Shown here piece after piece: positions 24,100-33,033 of a DNA stretch of 64,000 nt. The stretch's first letter is position 1. Each line of letters opens with the position of its first letter. This stretch comes from Nocardioides abyssi. Lineage in GTDB: Bacteria > Actinomycetota > Actinomycetes > Propionibacteriales > Nocardioidaceae. A program made the translations under genes and the position numbers. The notes below the pieces were generated by a model. That model had not been told where the DNA came from and searched no databases. It saw only the letters and a program-made list of their open reading frames with translations. The stretch lies in NCBI RefSeq assembly GCF_030412915.1, contig NZ_JAUHJR010000004.1, forward strand, positions 186,001 to 250,000, written 5' to 3'.

Positions 24100-26727
24100 T
24101 CAGTCCGCCCGGCGGAGCTGCCGGGGTGCGCCGGCGTCGGGCCCCACCGGGGTCGCGAGGCGCACCTTGGCGTCGACCACCGTGCACCCGGCCGGACCGT
24201 CCACGACGGCGTCGAGCTGCAGCGCAGCCACCTCCGGCACGTCGACCGCGAGCCGGCCCAGCGCCAGGACGAGCCCGACCTGGACGTCGAGGTCGTCGCC
24301 GTCCGTCGCCGACCGCCGGGAGCCGACGGCCCGCCGTGCTTCAGCTGCGGTGACCGGCGGCAGCAGGAACGTCGTGTCGCGGTCGCGGGACGCCCCGCTG
24401 TCGGCGAGGGTGACCAGCGGTCCGAGCACGGGGTCGCGCACGACGCCGAGCGCCACCTCCGCGCCGGACACCATCGGCTGCACCAGCACCTCGCACGCCC
24501 CGTCCACCGCGGCGCGGAAGTCCCGGAACGCCTCCTGCACCTGGCGCGCGGTCCGCAGACCGGTGCGGACCAGCCCGGCCTCGGTCCGCTTCACGGTGCC
24601 CGCGTCCACGACCTTCACGGCCACCGGGAGACCCACCTCCGAGGCGCTGCGTGCGGCGGCGGTGGCCGATCGGGCGAGGACCCCGACCGACGCCAGGCCG
24701 TACGACGCCAGCAACGCCGCCGCGTCCGACCCGTCCAGCCAGGCACTGCCTCGCCGACCCAGCAGCTCGCGAGCAGTCCGCCTCGCCGCGGCCGCCTCCG
24801 CGGGCGCCGTCGCCGGCGTGTCCCGCGCCGCCTCCTCGCGCGTCCACGCGGCGTACCGGGCCACCCGCGCGAGCGCCTCCATCGCCGGGCCCGGGCCGTC
24901 GTACTCCGTGATCCCCGGACCCGGCGCCGCCCCGTCGAGCGGTACGCCCACCGGCACGCCGACGACCGGGAGGTCGGGGTGCCGGGCCCGGGCGTCGAGC
25001 AGGGCCGCCGAGACCGCCGGGAGGTCGGTGAGTCCGGTCGCCACGGGAGCCACCGCCACGGCGTCGACCTCGCCGGACCCGAGCAGCTCGTCGAGCAGGT
25101 CGCCCAGCACCTCGGCGGACCCGGCGGCTCCGGCGTCGATCGGGTTGGTGGCGGCCGCCCTGCACCCGACGAGCGCACCCAGGCGATCCTGCAGCGCGGG
25201 CGACGGCTGACACAGGTCGAGCCCGGCGTCCGCCGCGGCGTCCGCGAGGAGGGCGCCCATGCCTCCGGCGTTCGTCAGGACGGCGACCCGTGCCCCGCGC
25301 GGAAGGGGCTGCTCCGCGAGGAGGGCCGCGACGCCGAGCAGCTCCGCGGTGCTCCGGCACCCGATCACCCCCGCCTGCGCGAACAACGCGTCGACGCCCA
25401 CCCCGCCACCGTCGCCGCGGGACCGACCGCCCAGCACCGCCAGCAGCGGCTTGCGCAGCGCGAACCGCCGCGCGAAGCGGGCGAACCGGGCGGCGTTGCC
25501 GAAGGACTCCAGGTACAACCCCGCCGCGCGAACCTGCGGATCCTCGTACCACGCGGCCAGCAGATCGTTGCTGGACACGTCCGCCTTCTCCCCGAGCGAG
25601 ACCAGGCAGTGGACCCCGACGCCGCGCTCCGCGGCGCGACGCAGCAGCGCGATCCCGACGCCGCCGGACTGGCTCACCAGCGCCAGTCCGCCGGTGGGCG
25701 GCACGACGTCCTGGAAGGTCGCGTTGAGCCGCACGGCCGGGTCGTTGAGCAGCACGCCGAGACTGCCCGGGCCCACCAGCCGGACGCTGGCGGCGCGGGC
25801 GGCGGCGACGAGCCGTCGGCGGGCTACGGCCGCATCGTGCCCGGCGTCGTGCTCGGCACCGGCGGCCACGTCGTCGGTCGGGAGCGCCACCACGGCGCGC
25901 GCCCCGGCCGCTGCAGCGTCCCGGACCAGGTCGGGCAGGGTGTCCATGGGAGCGCTGGCCACCACGAGGTCGATCCCGGGCCCGGCCGCTGCCAGCGACG
26001 GGTGGGCCGGCACGCCGTCCACCTGCGTCGCCGTCGGGTGGGTGGCGACCACGCGACCGGCGAACCCGCCGCGGCGGACAGCCTGCAGCACCGCGGAGCC
26101 CAGCCGGGTCGTCCCGGCGCCCACGACCGCGACGGCCCGTGGCTGCAGCAGAGCCGCGAGCGACCGGGCCTCGGCACGGAACTCACGCTCGTCCGAGCGG
26201 GCGGTCGCCTGCGCCCCGGCCCGGGTCCCGAGCGTGAGCACCACGACGCCGCTGTCCGAGGCGCGCCCCTCCACTCGCCCGGTCGCGGAGAACACGCTGA
26301 GCATCGCGTGGTTCTCCATCAGCACGTCGGCCTCGAAGGCCGTGACCCCCCGGAAGGACGCGAGCGCGGCGAGGTGCTCGAGCAGGAGGGTCCCCACGCC
26401 ACGGCCGCGGGCGGCGTCACCGACCAGGAAGGCGACCTCCGCCCGGCCGACCCCGAACGGTTCGGCGGTGGCCAGGCCGAGGAGCTCGCCGCCGGTCTCG
26501 GCGACGAGCGCGAGGGTGGACGGGCTGGCGAGGACGTGATCGACGTACCGGTGCGCCGCCACGCGCGACGGGCTGAAGAAGCGGAGCCGGATCGCCTCGA
26601 CCGAGACCGACTCGTGCAGCGCGTGCAGGGCGGGCCCGTCCGCCGCGGTCAGCGGGCGGACGACCGCGACGCAGCCGTCGGCGAGGAGGACGTCGGCGGG
26701 CTCCCAGGTCTCGGACGGGACGGTCAC
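24100..26727 (-). CDS. GNAT acetyltransferase fused to NDP-forming acyl-CoA synthetase-like domains (Pat type)
   Basis: 875-residue cytosolic protein. Domain order: N-terminal GNAT (about 12-165, with acetyl-CoA loop GDAARGRGVGTLLLEHL), CoA-binding Rossmann domain (about 185-310, AVAVVGAGTTRLGSAVL), succinyl-CoA-ligase-like domain (LVSQSGGVGIALLRRA and VLTNAGGMGALLADAA), and C-terminal ATP-grasp half (VAVKVVDAGTVKRTEAGLV). Such proteins acetylate lysines of acyl-CoA synthetases and other targets. Here GNAT is at the N-terminus, whereas Salmonella Pat has it at the C-terminus. The GTG start overlaps the stop of a 25-residue leader frame (GTGA); I see no closer ribosome binding site, so coupling is likely. 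Confidence 0.9.
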   Translation of the reverse strand: MTVPSETWEPADVLLADGCVAVVRPLTAADGPALHALHESVSVEAIRLRFFSPSRVAAHRYVDHVLASPSTLALVAETGGELLGLATAEPFGVGRAEVAFLVGDAARGRGVGTLLLEHLAALASFRGVTAFEADVLMENHAMLSVFSATGRVEGRASDSGVVVLTLGTRAGAQATARSDEREFRAEARSLAALLQPRAVAVVGAGTTRLGSAVLQAVRRGGFAGRVVATHPTATQVDGVPAHPSLAAAGPGIDLVVASAPMDTLPDLVRDAAAAGARAVVALPTDDVAAGAEHDAGHDAAVARRRLVAAARAASVRLVGPGSLGVLLNDPAVRLNATFQDVVPPTGGLALVSQSGGVGIALLRRAAERGVGVHCLVSLGEKADVSSNDLLAAWYEDPQVRAAGLYLESFGNAARFARFARRFALRKPLLAVLGGRSRGDGGGVGVDALFAQAGVIGCRSTAELLGVAALLAEQPLPRGARVAVLTNAGGMGALLADAAADAGLDLCQPSPALQDRLGALVGCRAAATNPIDAGAAGSAEVLGDLLDELLGSGEVDAVAVAPVATGLTDLPAVSAALLDARARHPDLPVVGVPVGVPLDGAAPGPGITEYDGPGPAMEALARVARYAAWTREEAARDTPATAPAEAAAARRTARELLGRRGSAWLDGSDAAALLASYGLASVGVLARSATAAARSASEVGLPVAVKVVDAGTVKRTEAGLVRTGLRTARQVQEAFRDFRAAVDGACEVLVQPMVSGAEVALGVVRDPVLGPLVTLADSGASRDRDTTFLLPPVTAAEARRAVGSRRSATDGDDLDVQVGLVLALGRLAVDVPEVAALQLDAVVDGPAGCTVVDAKVRLATPVGPDAGAPRQLRRAD

Positions 26728-26801
26728 GTCGAGGTCCGCCCGGGCGTCGAGGTGCGGGACCGTGGTCGGCGCGCGTCTGCCATCGCACCAGCATCGGTCA
26801 T
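26724..26801 (-). CDS. 25-residue leader frame before the Pat-type gene
   Basis: ATG at 26801 has GGAG five bases upstream and the frame MTDAGAMADARRPRSR... stops at 26724-26726, overlapping the GTG of the acetyltransferase by four bases. The peptide is Arg-rich. Either it is a translated leader that couples expression, or the true start of the acetyltransferase lies elsewhere. No conserved function is expected of the peptide. Confidence 0.35.
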   Translation of the reverse strand: MTDAGAMADARRPRSRTSTPGRTST

Positions 26802-26946
26802 CCGGGCTCCGACGGACAGGCCTCCGGCGGAGGGGGACCTTCGTCCCGTGCCTCTCGATGACCTCGGACCCTGGCCGCCCCGACGGCGTCGGCGCACGCT
26901 GGTGCTGCAGGCACGAGCCCGCCCCGACGAACGACGAGGTCCCGAC

Positions 26947-27543
26947 ATGAGCAGCACCGCACACCGCCACGACCGCAGCACCGCGCCCGTCGGCGGCACC
27001 GACGTCAGCACCACCGACCGCGTCGTCACGCCGTTCGCCGCCCGCGCGCTGGCCGTGACCCGCATCGGCTTCGGCCTCACCTTCCTGTGGGCCTTCCTCG
27101 ACAAGCTCCTCGCCCTCGGCTTCGGCACCGGCCGCGACGAGACCGGCGCCGTGGACCGCTTCGGCGACGCCGCCTGGGTCAACGGAGGCAGCCCCACCGA
27201 GGGCTTCCTCGCCTTCGGCGCCGACGGCCCCTTCAAGGACCTCTACAACAACATCGCCGGCGCCTGGTGGGCCGACACCCTCTTCATGGTCGGCCTCCTC
27301 GGCATCGGCCTCGCCCTCACCCTCGGCATCGGCATGCGCGTCGCCGCAGCCGCCGGCGCCCTGCTCTACGTGCTGATGTGGACCGTCGTCCTGCCCCCGG
27401 AGAACCACCCGGTCCTCGACGACCACCTCCTCGCCGCCGCCACCCTCGTCGTCCTCGGCGCCCTCGCCGCCGGCGACACCTGGGGCCTCGGCAGGACCTG
27501 GGCCCGCACCGGCCTCGTCCGCCGCTACCCCGTCCTCCGCTGA
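26947..27543 (+). CDS. DoxX family membrane protein
   Basis: 198-residue membrane protein with four hydrophobic segments, starting ALAVTRIGFGLTFLWAFLDKLLALGFG, followed by a long loop (GGSPTEGFLAFGADGPFKDLYNN) and VGLLGIGLALTLGIGMRVAA. Relatives are called DoxX or thiosulfate:quinone oxidoreductase-like, but catalysis has not been shown for this branch. The hydrophilic first 30 residues are Thr/Asp-rich. ATG follows a modest ribosome binding site GAGG. The promoter region is shared with the divergent Pat-type gene. A strong terminator follows at 27588. Confidence 0.87.
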   Translation: MSSTAHRHDRSTAPVGGTDVSTTDRVVTPFAARALAVTRIGFGLTFLWAFLDKLLALGFGTGRDETGAVDRFGDAAWVNGGSPTEGFLAFGADGPFKDLYNNIAGAWWADTLFMVGLLGIGLALTLGIGMRVAAAAGALLYVLMWTVVLPPENHPVLDDHLLAAATLVVLGALAAGDTWGLGRTWARTGLVRRYPVLR

Positions 27544-27587
27544 CCTCTCGACACCAACCTCCCGACACACCAACGCCCCGACACAGC

Positions 27588-27619
27588 AACGCCCCGACGC
27601 CCTGAGGCGTCGGGGCGTT
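27588..27619 (+). terminator. Strong terminator after the DoxX gene
   Basis: AACGCCCCGACGCC (27588-27601) pairs perfectly with GGCGTCGGGGCGTT (27606-27619) over a CTGA loop: 14 base pairs, 45 bases after the stop. A partial copy of the left arm, CAACGCCCCGACAC, occurs just upstream. Confidence 0.85.
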
Positions 27620-27636
27620 CGCGTGCTCGGGTCCTG

Positions 27637-27672
27637 TGGTCGCCGCGCTGGTCGCCGCGCTGGTCGCCACGC
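27637..27672. repeat. Three tandem copies of a 12-base unit
   Basis: TGGTCGCCGCGC at 27637-27648 and 27649-27660, then TGGTCGCCACGC at 27661-27672. The array lies between the DoxX terminator and the end of the next minus-strand gene and codes for nothing that I can support. Confidence 0.7.
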
Positions 27673-27714
27673 CAGTCGCTGCCGCGGCCGTTCCGCGACC
27701 TTCCTCGGTCCGGA

Positions 27715-28173
27715 TCAGGTCGCGCCGCCGCCGGGGACCAGCAGGAACGGCGTGCCGCCGAGCGACCGCAGCCCCGGCAGGTCGACGACGGTCATCCCCA
27801 CGACGGTCCCGTCGGGCAGGGCACGCAGCTCGTCGCGGACCCACGGCCAGGGCCGCGGCGCGGACCGTGGGTAGGAAACGACGACCGCCGGCAGCCCGTC
27901 GAGCAGCGAGACGCCCAGGTGCACGGTCATCGGCAGGGTCTCGACCAGCGCACCATCGCGGCGCACGAGGTTGACGCCGACCAGCGCGGTGCCCTCGCGG
28001 CGGAAGCGCTTGCCGTGCCAGGCGCGCAGGCCGATGAGCCCGAGACCGCGCGGTGCGACGGTGCGCAGCGGCGCCACGAACGAGGCCCGCAGGTCGCCGG
28101 CCAGCACCTCCTCGGGCGCGAGCGGGCGCAGCCCGGACCAGGCGCGGCGCAGCGAGCGGACCGAGTGCGTCAT
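27715..28173 (-). CDS. Conserved 152-residue protein paired with GMC oxidoreductase (possible DUF4334/GXWXG-like)
   Basis: The family is not certain. The middle reads RAWHGKRFRREGTALVGVNLVRRDG then LPMTVHLGVSLLDGLPAVVVSYP and DELRALPDGTVVGMTVVDLP, a layout like DUF4334 lipocalin-like proteins (a W.GK.F motif, then a closing LPDG...G strand). No signal peptide or membrane segment. ATG overlaps the stop of the GMC oxidoreductase gene by four bases, so the two are made together; it may bind the same lipid or sterol-like substrate, which is inference. Confidence 0.6.
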   Translation of the reverse strand: MTHSVRSLRRAWSGLRPLAPEEVLAGDLRASFVAPLRTVAPRGLGLIGLRAWHGKRFRREGTALVGVNLVRRDGALVETLPMTVHLGVSLLDGLPAVVVSYPRSAPRPWPWVRDELRALPDGTVVGMTVVDLPGLRSLGGTPFLLVPGGGAT

Positions 28174-29930
28174 GGGGTCACCTCCGCCGGGGCTGCCGCT
28201 GGCTCCCCGGGGGCGGGGCGGGCGTCCACCGGCACCCGTCGTACGCCGCCGGCGACCGCCGCGGGGAAGCGGGCCGCGAACCGCTCGGCGAACCGCTCGG
28301 CCAGCGCCGTGATCGTCAGGGACGGGTTGACCCCCAGGTTGGCCGGGATGACGCTCGCGTCCGCGACGAAGAGCCCCGGGTGGCCGTGCACCTCGTGGTC
28401 GGCGTCGACCACGCCGTGCTCGCGGTCGGCGCCCATGACGGCGCCGCCGAGGATGTGCGCGGTGATCGAGAGCCCCCCGACGGACTCGCCGAGCAGGTTG
28501 AGCGGCCGGCCGCCGGAGGACTCGGCGAACGCGCGGGTGACCTCGTTGGCCACCGGCAGGTAGCTCGGCGGGCGCGTGCCGCCGGTGAGCCGGGAGCGCA
28601 GGACCCGCCGCCACGGCCGCAGCGGCGAGCGGCGCAGGTCGAGCGCGAGCTCGCTGTCGTGGTGCTGCATGGTCGTCAGCACGGTCAGCCGCTGGAGGAA
28701 CCCGCGGGCGGCCAGCAGCCGGGCCTGCGCGCCGGGCCGGGCGGCCAGCGCCGCGAGCGTCCGGCGTGCCCGGCGGCCCGGCCGCTCGTCGTCGACCAAC
28801 GGGCCGACCTGGAAGCGCATGTGCCAGCCGCCGACGTAACGGTTCTGGGTGGTGTGCGTCCGCTCGTCGGGGTGGAAGTCGCTGGAGATCGTCGGTCCGC
28901 GCGAGAGGTCCTCGCCCGGCGGCTGGAGGATCGCGGTGAGGGCCTCGGAGTTGGTGCGGACGTGCTCGCCCAGCCGCGGGGAGACGTGCGGGAGCGTGCC
29001 GAGCTCGTCGCGGCAGCGGTGGAGCAGCTCGAGCGTGCCGAGGACACCGGCGGCGAGCACGACCCGGCGGGCGCGGACGACCGACTCCCCGCCACGCCGC
29101 CACGGGTGGCGGGTGCGGACGAGGTAGCCACCGACCGGCAGCGGCTCGAGAGCGTGCACCTCCTGCTCGGCGCGGACCTCGGCGCCGTACCGCTCGGCGA
29201 GGTGGAGGTAGTTGCGGGTCAGCTGGTTCTTCGAGCCGTAGGGGCAGCCGAGCAGGCACTCGCCGCACAGCCGGCAGCCGGTGCGGTCGGGCCCCTCCCC
29301 GCCGAAGAACGGGTCCGGCTCGGTGACGCCCTCGTGGCCGAAGTGGATCGCCACCGGCACCGGCCCGAAGGTCGAGCCCGCGCCCACCGCCTCGGCGGCC
29401 GCGCGGAGGTGGTCGTCCATCGGCCCGAGGTGGGGGCTGCGGACCCGGCCGAGCATCCGCGCGGCGCGGGCCAGGTGCGGCGCGAGGTCGCGGCGCCAGT
29501 CGACGCCGAGGGCGGTCATCGCGGGCGCGGCGTAGAAGTCGTCGCCCGGCTCGAGCAGCACGCCGGCCCACACGATCGAGCCGCCGCCGACGCCGGTGCC
29601 GCCGATGATCGCCATGTGGCGGAAGATCCGCTGCCAGAAGAACCCGCGCATGCCGACCGACGGCTGCCACAGGTAGGCCCGCGGGTCGCGGCGGGCGCGC
29701 AGCAGGTCGTCCTCGGAGAGCCGGCGGCCCTTCTCCAGCACGACCACGCGGTGGCCGGCCTCGGTCAGCCGCAGCGCGGACACCGCACCGCCGAAGCCGC
29801 TGCCGACGACGACCACGTCGGCGTCGTACGCCGGCTCCGCCGGTCCGCCTGCCGACCCGCCTGCCGGTCCGCCCACGGGTCCCTGGGCCGCGCGGTCGGG
29901 AGGGCCGCTGATCGTGCTCGCGCTCGTCAC
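28170..29930 (-). CDS. GMC family oxidoreductase (cholesterol-oxidase-like)
   Basis: 586-residue FAD enzyme. The N-terminal dinucleotide motif VVVGSGFGGAVSAL is followed by GGTGVGGGSIVWAG. A cysteine-rich patch CRLCGECLLGCPYGSKNQL resembles the corresponding region of ChoD-type proteins and some long-chain alcohol oxidases. The C-terminal GLSITAHILGGAVMG carries the active-site His of the family, and VIPANLGVNPSLTITALAER is the classical end motif. Substrate unknown; a sterol or fatty alcohol is possible. GTG start: -10 TAGCCT (complement of 29937-29942) is six bases upstream, so leaderless. The first 33 residues are a Gly/Pro-rich extension. Confidence 0.88.
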   Translation of the reverse strand: MTSASTISGPPDRAAQGPVGGPAGGSAGGPAEPAYDADVVVVGSGFGGAVSALRLTEAGHRVVVLEKGRRLSEDDLLRARRDPRAYLWQPSVGMRGFFWQRIFRHMAIIGGTGVGGGSIVWAGVLLEPGDDFYAAPAMTALGVDWRRDLAPHLARAARMLGRVRSPHLGPMDDHLRAAAEAVGAGSTFGPVPVAIHFGHEGVTEPDPFFGGEGPDRTGCRLCGECLLGCPYGSKNQLTRNYLHLAERYGAEVRAEQEVHALEPLPVGGYLVRTRHPWRRGGESVVRARRVVLAAGVLGTLELLHRCRDELGTLPHVSPRLGEHVRTNSEALTAILQPPGEDLSRGPTISSDFHPDERTHTTQNRYVGGWHMRFQVGPLVDDERPGRRARRTLAALAARPGAQARLLAARGFLQRLTVLTTMQHHDSELALDLRRSPLRPWRRVLRSRLTGGTRPPSYLPVANEVTRAFAESSGGRPLNLLGESVGGLSITAHILGGAVMGADREHGVVDADHEVHGHPGLFVADASVIPANLGVNPSLTITALAERFAERFAARFPAAVAGGVRRVPVDARPAPGEPAAAPAEVTP

Positions 29931-30144
29931 GGCCGGAGGCTACCGGTCGCCGTGCCCGCCCACCGGCGGCGTGACGGGCGTCTCGTCGGGGCCGCGGCGC
30001 AGCCCTCCGCACGTGGGGTCCACCACCCATCTTCGGTCCGGCGGGACCGCTGCGGTCCGGACCACCAGGCGTGCGCCCGTAACCTGGGGGGCACCGGACC
30101 CCTGCTCCACCCCGCCGCCGGACCACCCGGGAGGACCCCCCCCT

Positions 30145-33033
30145 GTGCTGCTGCTGATCGCCGCTCTGCTCGCGGCAGCAGCATTGTCCCCGTGGGTGGT
30201 GCTCCGCACCGGGCCCCGCTCCTTCCTCGCGCTCGCCCTGGTCCCCCTCGCGGGCACCGGGTACGTCGCGTGGCGCGCGCCCGACGTGCTCCACGGCGGC
30301 ACGACGGTCGAGGTCCACCCCTGGGTCGGCTCGATCGGCATGGACCTCGCGTTCGCGATGAGCACCCTGCAGTGGGTGATGGCGCTCATCGTGCTGGGGA
30401 TCGGTGCGCTCGTCCTCGCCTACTGCGCGTGGTACTTCGACGACGACGACACCGGCGTGCCGAGGTTTGCCGGCGTCCTGGTGGCCTTCATCGGCGCGAT
30501 GCTCGGCCTGGTCCTGGCCGACGACCTCCTGGTGCTCTACGTCTTCTGGGAGCTCACCACCGTCTTCTCGTTCCTGCTCATCGGGCACGACTCCGATCGC
30601 CGCAGCAGCCGCCGCGCCGCGATCCAGGCCCTGGTCGTGACCACCTTCGGCGGCCTGGTGATGCTCGTCGGCGCGATCGTGCTCGGCAACCAGGCCGGCA
30701 CGTTCCGGATCAGCGAGATCCTCGCCGATCCGCCCGGTGGCACCGCGGTGACCGTCGCGGTGCACCTGCTGCTCATCGGCGCGATCAGCAAGTCCGCGCT
30801 GCTCCCCTTCCACTTCTGGCTGCCCGCCGCGATGGCGGCGCCGACCCCGGTCAGCGCCTACCTGCACGCGGCGTCGATGGTCAAGGCCGGCGTCTACCTC
30901 GTCGCGCTCCTCGCCCCCGCCTTCGCCGGCGTCGCCGGGTGGCGCGCGGTGCTGCTCACCCTCGGCGTCGCGACGATGGTGCTCGGCGGCGTCCGCGCCC
31001 TGCGCCAGCACGACCTCAAGCTGCTGCTCGCCTACGGAACCGTCAGCCAGCTCGGCTTCCTGGTGCTCGTGCTCGGCACCGGCACCCGCAGCGCGGTCAT
31101 GGCCGGCCTCGCGCTGCTGCTGGCCCACGCGCTGTTCAAGGCCACGCTGTTCCTCACCGTCGGCATCATCGACCACAGCACCGGCACCCGCGACCTGCGC
31201 CGGCTCAGCGGCCTGGGCCGGCGGATGCCCGTCCTCGCGGTCGCGGCCACGATCGCCGCGGCGTCGATGGCCGGCCTCCCGCCGCTGCTGGGGTACGTCG
31301 CCAAGGAGAGCGTCCTCGTCGCGCTCCTCGACGTGGCCAAGGAGGGCGACGGCACCGGGATGGGCCAGCTGAGCGGCTGGCTCCTCGTGGCCGGCGTCGT
31401 CCTCGGCTCGGTGCTCACCGCGGCGTACTCCGCCCGCTTCGTGTGGGGCGCCTTCGGCGACCACCTCGAGGTGTGCGCGGGCGAGCCGGCCGAGGTCCAC
31501 CGCCCGTCCCCGGCCTTCGTCGCGGCGCCGGTCGTGCTGGCGGCGCTGACGCTGGTGCTCGGCTTCCTCGGCCACCCGCTGACCGAGGCCCTCGCCGGGC
31601 ACGCCGACACGCTGCCCCCCGGCGCCCACGAGCCGGAGCTGACGCTGTGGCACGGCGTCGGCACGCCGCTGCTGCTCACCCTCGTCTCGCTCGTCGTCGG
31701 CGGCGCGCTCTTCGTCGCCCGCCGACCGGTGGCCCAGCTGCAGGCGCGCTTCGTCCACGACTGGAGCCTCGAGCGCAGCTACCGCGGCGGCATGCGCCTG
31801 CTGGACCGCGCAGCCGTCGAGCTGACCGGTGTCGTGCAGCGCGGCTCGGCGGCGGCGTACCTCGGCATCATCCTGGTCGTGGTCGTCGTCGTCCCGGGGT
31901 CGGTCATGCTCCGCGGCCTGGGCGACCTGCGCATCCGCGCCTGGGACACCCCGGTGCAGGCGGTGATCGGCGTCGTGGTGGTCGTCGCCGCGATCATGAC
32001 CGCCCGCTCGCGTCGCCGGATCCGCGCCGTGCTGCTCGTCGGGGTGACCGGTTACGGCACCGCGCTGCTCTTCGTGGTCCACGGGGCGCCGGACCTCGCG
32101 CTGACCCAGGCGCTGGTCGAGACCCTGACCGTCGTGGTCTTCGTGCTGGCGCTGCGGCGGCTGCCGGAGTACTTCACCGACCGTCCGCTGAGCCGCCAGC
32201 GCTACGTCCGCGCCGTGATCGGCGTGGCCGTCGGCCTGGTCAGCGCCGGCTTCCTGCTCGTCGCGGCCGCCGCCCGCACCGCCGACCCGGTCTCCGTGGC
32301 CCTGCCGCAGGAGGCGGTCGACTACGGCGGCGGCAAGAACATCGTCAACGTGATCCTGGTCGACACCCGCGCCTGGGACACCCTCGGCGAGATCGCGGTC
32401 CTCATCACCGCCGCCACCGGCGTCGCCAGCCTGATCTTCATCAACACCCGCGGCTCGGAGATCCGACGCGTCCACGAGATCCCCTACCCGGACTCGGTCA
32501 CGAAGGTCCCGACCGCGCCCGGCCGCCGCGCCTGGCTGCCCGGGTCGCGGACCCTGCCGCCGGACAAGCGTTCGATCATCTTCGAGGTGATGACGCGGCT
32601 GGTCTTCCACACCCTCGTCGTCATCTCGATCTACCTGCTGCTGGCCGGCCACAACGCGCCCGGCGGCGGCTTCGCTGCGGGCATGACCACCGGCCTGGCG
32701 CTGGTGGTCCGCTACCTGGCCGGCGGCCGCTACGAGCTCAACGAGGCCGCCCCCGTCGACGCGGGGCGGCTCATCGGGTCCGGGCTCGCGATCGCCGCGC
32801 TGGCGGCCGTCATCCCGATGGCCTTCGGCGGCGAGGTGCTGCAGTCGGCCGTCTTCGACGTGCCGCTCGGCCCGCTCGGCAAGCTCCACCTGGTGACCTC
32901 GGTCGGCTTCGACATCGGCGTCTACCTCGTCGTCGTCGGACTGGTCCTCGACCTGCTCCGCGCGCTCGGGTCCCACATCGACCGCGACATCCAGCGCGCC
33001 CTGCGCGAGACCGAGGAGGCGAGCACCGCGTGA
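30145..33033 (+). CDS. mrpA: Mrp/Mnh Na+/H+ antiporter subunit A fused to subunit B
   Basis: 962-residue membrane protein, first gene of the mrp operon. The NuoL-like part (residues 1 to about 600) has the conserved lysine-bearing helices ISKSALLPFHFWLPAAMAAPTPVSAYLHAASMVKAG. Then follow a MbeB/DUF4040-like region (about 690-770, GAPDLALTQALVETLTV) and the C-terminal MnhB domain (about 810-960, HTLVVISIYLLLAGHNAPGGGFAAG). The fusion explains the absence of a separate mrpB. It drives Na+ or K+ export against protons. The GTG is preceded by GGGAGGA; a -10 TAACCT at 30080-30085 would give a short untranslated leader, unlike the leaderless neighbours. Confidence 0.96.
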   Translation: MLLLIAALLAAAALSPWVVLRTGPRSFLALALVPLAGTGYVAWRAPDVLHGGTTVEVHPWVGSIGMDLAFAMSTLQWVMALIVLGIGALVLAYCAWYFDDDDTGVPRFAGVLVAFIGAMLGLVLADDLLVLYVFWELTTVFSFLLIGHDSDRRSSRRAAIQALVVTTFGGLVMLVGAIVLGNQAGTFRISEILADPPGGTAVTVAVHLLLIGAISKSALLPFHFWLPAAMAAPTPVSAYLHAASMVKAGVYLVALLAPAFAGVAGWRAVLLTLGVATMVLGGVRALRQHDLKLLLAYGTVSQLGFLVLVLGTGTRSAVMAGLALLLAHALFKATLFLTVGIIDHSTGTRDLRRLSGLGRRMPVLAVAATIAAASMAGLPPLLGYVAKESVLVALLDVAKEGDGTGMGQLSGWLLVAGVVLGSVLTAAYSARFVWGAFGDHLEVCAGEPAEVHRPSPAFVAAPVVLAALTLVLGFLGHPLTEALAGHADTLPPGAHEPELTLWHGVGTPLLLTLVSLVVGGALFVARRPVAQLQARFVHDWSLERSYRGGMRLLDRAAVELTGVVQRGSAAAYLGIILVVVVVVPGSVMLRGLGDLRIRAWDTPVQAVIGVVVVVAAIMTARSRRRIRAVLLVGVTGYGTALLFVVHGAPDLALTQALVETLTVVVFVLALRRLPEYFTDRPLSRQRYVRAVIGVAVGLVSAGFLLVAAAARTADPVSVALPQEAVDYGGGKNIVNVILVDTRAWDTLGEIAVLITAATGVASLIFINTRGSEIRRVHEIPYPDSVTKVPTAPGRRAWLPGSRTLPPDKRSIIFEVMTRLVFHTLVVISIYLLLAGHNAPGGGFAAGMTTGLALVVRYLAGGRYELNEAAPVDAGRLIGSGLAIAALAAVIPMAFGGEVLQSAVFDVPLGPLGKLHLVTSVGFDIGVYLVVVGLVLDLLRALGSHIDRDIQRALRETEEASTA

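Noticed and set aside
28053-33029. Long Arg/Pro/Ala-rich frames antisense to or out of frame with the GMC oxidoreductase and mrpA genes
   Set aside because: Shadow frames; mrpA, mrpC and the GMC enzyme show family motifs in the other frames.
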